DNA of 64,000 nucleotides from Membranipora membranacea (Eukaryota; Bryozoa; Gymnolaemata; Cheilostomatida; Membraniporidae): positions 8,678,001 to 8,742,000 of the forward strand of contig OU612065.1 of assembly GCA_914767715.1 (NCBI GenBank), read 5' to 3'. Each line of letters begins with the position of its first letter. Position 1 is the stretch's first letter. Of this stretch, positions 40,301-49,300 are shown piece by piece. Below the pieces are notes generated by a model, which searched no databases, had not been told where the DNA came from, and saw only the letters and a program-made list of their open reading frames with translations. The translations under genes and the position numbers were made by a program.

Positions 40301-43300
40301 GAAGTAATATTAACAAATGGGGACATAAGTGAAACAAAATGAGTATTATTATTGTATCACTGCGATACAGCAGTTTGGGTTCGTTCTCAAATCACCTCAA
40401 GCTTTGTATATATAACACATCTCACACACTTTGATGCAATCAAAAACATAAATTGAATGAAAACACTGATTGATAAAACATAATCAAAGCGTTGAGGATG
40501 GTCTATATACAGACTCACGCAAGTCTCCGACACCATGACCAAGATTGACTGCATAGTCATCCGTTTCTGGCATTATTACGAAGTGCGGATAGACAATGCT
40601 TTCCGTAACATTATCATAATCAGTAGCCTCCACTCTGAATTCATATCGGGCGCTTGTCGTGATTCTGTGCATGTTCTCTAAGCCTAAAAATACATGTAGG
40701 CATACAACGTAAAGTTGAACATCATACAATGTATACTTTATACAGATAATTGTTAAAATATTATGTCTATAACCCATTTGTGCAACAGATAGATAGATGG
40801 GTTATCAGAGCCTTCCAAGCTCTTCACAGGTGTCCTTTGGCATAGCGTTAATCAGAAAAAGAAATCACCATACCTAAAAAGTGCTCCTCATCCACAGATC
40901 CAAAACCTCTCCTATATCCATCCCAATAGTGATCAGTATCCAGTTTTTCACTAGATCTACGGTATAGTTTCTATAAATGAGAGTAATATGTACTGTGATC
41001 TGAACAAGGCAATGATGAAAAAAATATCACTATCATGTATCATCATTGTGTACAGAGGGTAAAAATAAATTTAGCTACTACACCTGCACGAAAAATTTTT
41101 AAATTCATGGGATAAATTATTGGCAACTTTTGCTATTTACAAAAATCACCATAACCTTGTGATGGAATAAATTGTGAAATTTAAGTGATTTGCAGAATTT
41201 AAAGCTGCCGATTAATTAATGAAATTAAGCACAGCTCAGGTGGCTTCTCTCTGTCGTGACGAGGATAATTATCATCATTTAAAAAATAGTGTTTATGTTT
41301 GGATCGCAAATTCATAGTTTTTATTCTCATAGGCATGTAACATAAGTTTAGAGCAATATCTTTATATATATGAGTTTTCAACAGTTAGCAATACCATTAT
41401 CATTATCATTATCATCAACATTATCATCAAACCTAACCTAACCTAACCATATGGGAGCAACGAGTGGAATCCAGCACTAAGTATCAGTCTATGCCACATG
41501 TGAATCTACATATGCAACTAGTCATTATGTAATCAGTATTTAAGCTACAGAGCTGAGAGTCAAAACTGAGCAGTAACAGTATATCATGAAGGCAGCACTA
41601 AGTTGCTGTCAAACCATAATAATTAATAGCTCTGATAAATAAGTGACATACCGTCCAGCCTCCACCATCAGTGTCCAAATCACAATAGACAAATATTCCC
41701 TCCTGAGATCTGAATGGATGGATCTTATAAACACCGCTAGTTTTACCTTCTACTCCGACAAGGTCACCACAATCTCTGATATTCTCAACATTCCCAAACT
41801 CTATGAAAAAGTTGCATCAATCATCAATAGTCACCCAAAAAACTGCAAACTACATTTTCATAAAATTCACCAGTCTAAAAATATCATCCTAAATAAAGTA
41901 TCCATTAACACAAACAAACACAATTTTTCAGAGAATACCGCAGACGTTCAAACCCACAGATTTTGCACTTACACAGACATATGGCCATTCTTGTATATTC
42001 GAGGATTATAATATTCCCTCCCATTGATTGGCCTACCAGTTCATTAATGCTAAAGATTTCCAGTTTGAAATCTTTTGTAAGCATCTGAATTTAATTTTGA
42101 GAATGCCAGTTTGAAGGATGATCTCAGTGCCGATGCTAGTCTGCAGCCAATTTATGTGAATGATGGCAACAGCTGATTCTAAGTCCACAAAAAATTAAAA
42201 AATCCTGACAGGAAGTTTACAGAATAGGCATGCAAGGTGTCAGCTAAAATCACTGAGCAGCTTTTTTGCAACAACTGAAGGTTAGAGCTATTGTGTCGTT
42301 CCAATACTGCTATTTTTTTGGTGAATTGCAAATAATGAAGAAACGCAATTCACAAAATTTACAGTGATTGTTGGTAATTATTTTAGGCCATTTTGACATT
42401 TGTGGGTCAAACAGCCTTTACGCACATGCAGAAATCCACTTGATCAGTTTTATTTATTTTAATAGCATTTATAACTTCATTTGGCAATCGTAGTTTTGTA
42501 TCTACAGTTTGGAAATAAAGAAATGATACAGACAGTTTTCTGAGCTCTTATTGATGCCTCAATTCGGAGTTGTCCTCTCTTCAGTTTTGTACTTTTTAAC
42601 CCACGCCGCATAGGAAAACCTGCTGAAAGAGGGTTATCTTGAAAACTGCTTATGTAAGTTAAAAATGAGTTTTGATTCAGAGTCTGCACCATTGAAAACC
42701 CTGTGAGACAGAGTTTCCAAATCATTGGATGCTTGAATGTTGAAAAATCTTAATTTTAGTGACGAAACTCATGGAAAATTCTGCCAAATTGTCCGCAAAA
42801 CAGGCAGAAAATGCTATAATTGACTATCCAAATACTAAAATTATTTTCCAACCTATTATCATATGAGTTTTCAATGCTACAGATTCTGAATCAAAAATAA
42901 TTTTTATCCTATTATAAACGGTTATCAAGAAAACCCTCTTTTCAGCACGTTTTTCCTATGCGGCGTGGGTTAAAAGTACCAAACTGGAGAGAGGACAACT
43001 CCGAATTGAGGCCAAAATCAAGAGCTCAGAAAACTGTCTATATGTTGCGCATGGAGGTTCATGAAGTTTGTAGAATAGCTCAAGATTAATTTCCAAAGCT
43101 ATCTTCAAAGCAACCACGAAAGCTAATATCACAACAGCCAATAATTTCATTACACAGAGAAGACAGGGAAATTGCAACCTCCGATCTCACCTTAAATGCT
43201 CTCACTATTATAGTAGTTTATTACAGGTGGCCTATTGCAGAATTGCTTCAAAGTCATACTTCCATGATGGATAAGATGCAAAAATCAATCAAAAAATTGT

Positions 43301-46300
43301 ACGATCAAGTTGAGTGAACTTACTTTTATTATCATCCATCAGTGACATGACATCCTCACACATCTGGTCATCCATAGCCATGTCAAAATGCATAACAGTA
43401 TCACTGATTTCCACTGTAAATAAAAAATCGCCTTTTAGCAGCATAACAAACGCCTTCTAGCATGGCATGGCAGGAATAATAGTAAATCATTCATTTTCAT
43501 CATTATACTGTGTTTAGTTTACTTGTAAATTAGAGTGAGTTCACTTGTTGATGAAACACTGAGATTATTTCACAAAAATGAGTAGTGTTCACTGCGAGGA
43601 GCTGTCGAAGACTTACTGTGTGGGTATCGATTCGCTGAAGTACGGCCAAACTGAAGACTCTTTATATTTATATCGTAAGCGATAGCAGGATCGATACTTT
43701 CAGAGACGGTATGATGACAGTCACGCATGAGTGATATCGTGCTGCTGTCCTGGTCATAAGAAATCACTAAACTCATCCAGGTGTCCAGAGGCACATCATA
43801 CATCGCGATATAATGCTTTAGGCCACTACTGCTCTCGTTATAAACTTGAAAAATGAAAACAAAGTCAGTGATGTTCTCGAATCGATGATCGGTAATCAGT
43901 GTTGGTATCCCAATGACCGACTCAAAACATCCTTGATCTTTATTCAACTATGGTTTTAAATCTCATGTCACCTAACTATAATATACTATCACAGACTCAG
44001 GTCATATATAGATGTCCCTTCACTTTGATTATATACAAATTATCAGTAATATAAGGTCAAGGCAGAATTAACAGGCTCTTTCTTTGTGATTGGCTGAAAT
44101 ATCACCACTTTTGTTATACATACGACCAACCAGATGTGAATTTAAATCTTTGAATTATCCACAAACGATTTTAAAACAGTTATTTTGAGTGAAAGATTAC
44201 CAAATTAGGCCTCGTTTCTTATTGTTTAGTAAGAAACAGAAGATTGGGCTGCCCCTAAAAAGGGACGCAAGGTGCCATACTAAAAATGTGGTACATTCTA
44301 GAATACTAGAATGCATCCTAGATGTGAGGCCATAAAATACCTCCTAAACTGGGTTTGCAGCAAGCTGCCAAAACTGAAACTGGTACTAATCAGCCATTGG
44401 CAGTGACACCTTGATCTTAGCCAATAGACCGAAAAGCCATTCTGGTAGGTTGTACAGAAATGGCCTCCTGATCTCTGGAGGGACGAGTTAGTTTCAATTA
44501 TTCAAAGTGTTCTAATGAAGGTGCAAGGTTACTTACAGGTCATGCGAAGTTGTTGTTTCCCATATTTTCTCACGATAAAAAAAGGATTTTTGCGATGAAC
44601 GGATTTCATTACGTAAGCGTTGTCCAGATGTGTATCGGAATATAATTTAAGCACCGCGAATATAGAGAATGAGCCAACGGTCACATTGTTCCAGGGTTCC
44701 ATCTCCAACAATGTAAAATCATCAGAAACACCTGAAAGCATCAAACAGAGAACATGCATATCATAAAATAATGTCTTTCACAGCAGTGGTCAGTGACAAT
44801 CACCGTTATTTTGTAACCTCGAAGATGACATTGCTAACATAATGTATATACTTTACCTAGTTCCACAGATCCTTTAGGGTGCCCATTCCTGCCAGGTTTT
44901 GTAGCTAGTGGAGGTGCCATAGTCCACATGTTAGCCACATGGCTCATCAGCTCATCATCTGGTTCATCATTAGACTCTTGCTCCACAAACAGATGATCAT
45001 CTTCTAGGTTTCTAAAGCTATCAGAGCGCCATGACTCTTCTTTTCGTCTCCAGTATGCTGATCTGAGTGAGACACCTCTGCCGTGGGCTTCAAATGGAAG
45101 TTCACAGCTTACAGATCCATCAACTATCTTCTCAACCTGTATGAATAGATACTAAGGGGATTAGAATTGAGCTATATACTAGTTAGAGAATAGGAAAGAG
45201 GATTAAAGGCTATCTTCTCAACCTGACAATTATTTTACTCCAAAGGGGTTAGTAGTAATAAAACGAGGTTATTCTGTGCCCAACATCAAGAAGGCCTTAT
45301 GGACAAAACTCACTCCTGACAAGTCAGATGGCTGATCGGCACACTATACTCGGTGGTGTAATGCAGAATTTGGAATAAAAAATTCTTATTTGGCATAGCA
45401 ATGTAGGTAATAATTAATTTTCATATCTACACTGTTAGGCGTGGACATGCAGAAATGTTGTACCATAATGTCCTATAATCTCTATTTAGTCTATTATCTT
45501 GCCAAAAATACTTATTGACCTTTGGTCTTTAAAAGGCCTCTGTCAACAAATTTTTGGGGGAGGATTTCACTTGGAAACTGGTTTATAGCATAGCGCTAAC
45601 AACTGGCATGCACTTGTTTTCATATTTGATTTGTTTAGCCTTAGGATTCGAAAAGGTAGGCATTAAATAGGAACCAGGCTTTTGTATGAGAGGCTGTAGA
45701 TCTTGGCGTTTGTAGGTTGGGTTAGGCACCCCGTTCATAACTAAGTGAACACAAACTATAGTTGCAATCCCTCATCAGGCTGATCATTCAAGAAAACTTT
45801 GAGCAAAAGGAAATGCGTAGTAAAAGTAAGTCTCTCACCCCAGACTGACCTTAGTTCGATTGAAACAGAGGATATTGTTTTGTGTGGATTTATTTGCAAC
45901 CGAACTATTAAGTAAAATCCTAGTGGTACGACCACTCGAGGCACCAGGTGCCAAGACAACACTCCTTGAAAGAGCAAATCCTTTGAAAACTTCCGTGAAG
46001 AGTTGAGATCACAATTTGAGTGTCTCCATGCTCATTATGTCACAGTCACTATGTATGCCGGACTGACGCATTTTGTCACACCCAGATGTAGGGCATTATG
46101 GACTTTGGTCTGGTCAATATAACTTTAGAAAACAATCGAGGATCAGTAAGCATGAACAAAAGGAACCCTAGTGTCTTTTGGCACCCCAAACAAAAGGATA
46201 ATTGACTTTTCTTGTTGGCCTGGATAGAGACATTTTAAAAACAAAAGAGTAGAATATTCAATCATTGTCCCCTGGTTTATACTAACGTCAGAGACAAGCT

Positions 46301-49300
46301 ATATTCAATATCTCTTCATTGATCAACATTTACCATCACAGAGGTAATGAATTCCTGTCTTGAAATATCATCAAGCATCTAACTGGCACAGTAATCACGT
46401 GGTAAGCTGTATATCGTAATATAATATACATAAATACATACATACATATGTACGTACATACATACACGTGTACACATGTATATGTATAAGGAGTACTCCT
46501 TGCATACACACATCCGGTTTTAACTGTGTACAGCCATGTAGAGGGTATCCATGATTGGGCACAATTAGTTTAAAAGTTGCTGAACTGAGGAAAATTAAGA
46601 AGTTACAAATATAATATAACATAGTAAGAGATTATCCTATGCAAAGTTGTCTGATTTTATCTTTATGAGACAGGCGTAAATTCTGAGCAAGTTACTACTG
46701 GGATAGTTACAAATGAAATAACTCACCCATTCTGATGGTCATAATGTAAATTCCACTTAGTGAACCAAAGTGATGAATCCTGAGCCCTGATCAGTACTCG
46801 TACAAAGCTGAGAGTAATAATATCTTAATATCTAATATGTTTTTCTTTTTTGTATTTTTACTAACCATTGTATGATCGAGCGAGTACTCCAATGTATCCA
46901 CATGCTCAATATGCAGTAAATGATTTTTAGAATGCATCCACGTTCCTTCCCTATTATGACTGAGAAGAGTTGCTGCAGGTATAGTAGACATATCACATTG
47001 TATCTGAAGGGCATCATAGTCACGTTCCTCTCCATCGATATCAATCCAGAATAAACCACTGGCTGGAAATCCATATCTTAGCTGTGCCTCAACACAACTC
47101 TCAGGTGCTATAAAATTAGTTTAAATCATGTTATATCATTGAAGATAGCAAAAAGTTAGGCTTAAACTGTGCCGGGTTAGCTGGTTGTAGCATTGCATTA
47201 TCAACCACTTTCCTTTGATAATGAAATGCTACTACAAGCTATCCCGGCACAGTTTAAGCGCTAAAACAGTTTTGTCTATGTCATTTATTGAAATAAAAAG
47301 ACTAAGTGGGTTAAATTGTTTGGTGTTTAAAATAATTTAAACGAGCACATCTGGATTGCACGGCTTACTGGAATTTGTTGGCATTTCTATCTTGTTTGGA
47401 TGGCTTACCTGGATAGCCATGAGCGCTCATGACCACAGCAAAATTAGGGTAAGCAGGGTCGACAGGCTCTACTTGATAGAGACGTATATACCTAGCAGGT
47501 ATATAATCTCCACTACTTAACAGCTGATTCTCACTGATAACTACAGCACTCTCTGCGTGGTAGTACTCCTGAGGTATAAATATGTATTTGATCAGGTTGG
47601 TATGACAGAATGCTTTAGGCTGCCATACACAGGGGATATCAGTTATTGTGAATACATCCAAGAACTTAGTTTTGGAATATATTGGTTGAAGCTAAGGAGG
47701 GAAACAAAACAATAGACTACCATTTTACTCAAGCGCTATGTGTAATTAAAATGGTTTTCAGCATGATGCCTCCCTGATCCCAATTAATTGATATCGCTAA
47801 AGCTGAATCACTGTTGAGTTGACAGTTCCCTACTAACCTTACAGTCTGATTGTCCTGGTTCTTTCACACATTCTATATCATCTTCTGAAGAGTCTGTACC
47901 AAAGTGGATAGTGAAATATCTGGCGGCATAATGTCTACTGTGTCCATACTTCCCCTGACAGAGACACAATTAAAGCATGGTCATGATGATAGAGTTAACA
48001 ACTACAATGGTCATGCCAATGCGCTGCAATTGTTTCCATATAAAGTTGTATTTTTGTTGCCATTTGATTATTTTTTAAAGTTATCTTCATTTCATCGATA
48101 TACAAACGAAATTTGTGTCAAAGTCTACCAAATGATAGAAATCATTATGAGTTATGAGTTATTATGAAGTTATTATGAGATATAAGCTTACCCTGTATCT
48201 GATATATGACACATCATACACAGTACTGAATGTGAGCTGAGCCCATTCAGCTGACACACTAGAGGCAGCATACCAAGCAATGTGGGCGTGGTTATACTGA
48301 AAGTACACTGAGTTCATGTGGTGCTGTATGTTTGTATTTGAGGAAGCGCTGTAGGCCAGATGAGCTGTAATCTGAGTACGAAATACTACAAACAGACAAA
48401 TACGAATGGATAATCTTGATTTGATTCAATAGGTTTCCATGTGGTTGAGCTGAGCGAATTTCGTTGTTGTGCGAACCATGGGAATGCCTCCCGGTTCGAA
48501 TATCCTGTTTGCGCCGAGTTGCTCATGCTATTGCGAGCCCGGACTGCTGAGCGTTTAGCATTGAAGATTGTAGTTCGGGGGGTCCAATTATGTCCCTCGA
48601 TTGTGGCCAATTTTTTTTAAGTTTGAGGTCCATAAAAATGGAATTATATTTTGAGGGTGAGGAAAGAGGTGACAGCTCATCTCAATCTAGGCGAACCTCA
48701 AAATCCACATGGAAACATGATGATTATATTCAGGCTTCATTTAAATGTAGAAACTTTCTGAGTCGACTCTGTCCCTTTTCACATAGCTCCAATAAAGTTG
48801 ATAGACAATGGTGAGTTTGATGGGTCAGTATAGAGTAAAGCTTACACTTCTTGTAGCCATTATATCCAATCTTAAGCTTCAGAGCCCCATCATACTCCAA
48901 AGGTATAACTCTGATAAATCTTGTCTCGATAACATCTGGAAAAGCTCCATTGGTGGTCTGGTACTTGCTGGCTGTGAAATTCTACAATGATCAGCAAGGG
49001 TCTGCGCTTTGAAATACATGCATAAAATGGCATTATTGTGCTAGATAAGCGAGAGTGTTACTCGATTCGACTTGAGCTTCATTCATGTTTTATAGTTTAT
49101 AGTTTTGTGTCATTCGGTTTTCCCAAGTAGTTTTCTGTGCCAGCTATAGCCAACTTTCTGCCATGTTATAAGAACAGATTGTTGTCGATGACATCATTAC
49201 ATGCTCATAACTGCCCTCAGAGGGTTTCGAGGCATCGCGCCTCCACCTTTGCATTTAAAAAAAAATAGTATACCGTTGAGTGTGTTTTAACAGAGTGATA

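Noticed and set aside
41643-42011. A 122-residue open frame on the plus strand
   Set aside because: Its first part is the antisense of the fibrinogen-domain exon 41800-41652 and the rest is low-complexity intron.
45839-45923. A possible exon with a good GTGAGA donor to mend the break at 46727/45136
   Set aside because: The frame that opens it leaves two bases at its end, which does not fit the phase-0 start of 45136, and it resembles no module.
48430-48505. tRNA-like stretch (TGGTTGAGCTGAG, then GGTTCGAAT 60 bases on)
   Set aside because: The boxes resemble Pol III A and B boxes, but the T and acceptor stems do not pair. At most a decayed SINE; too weak to list.
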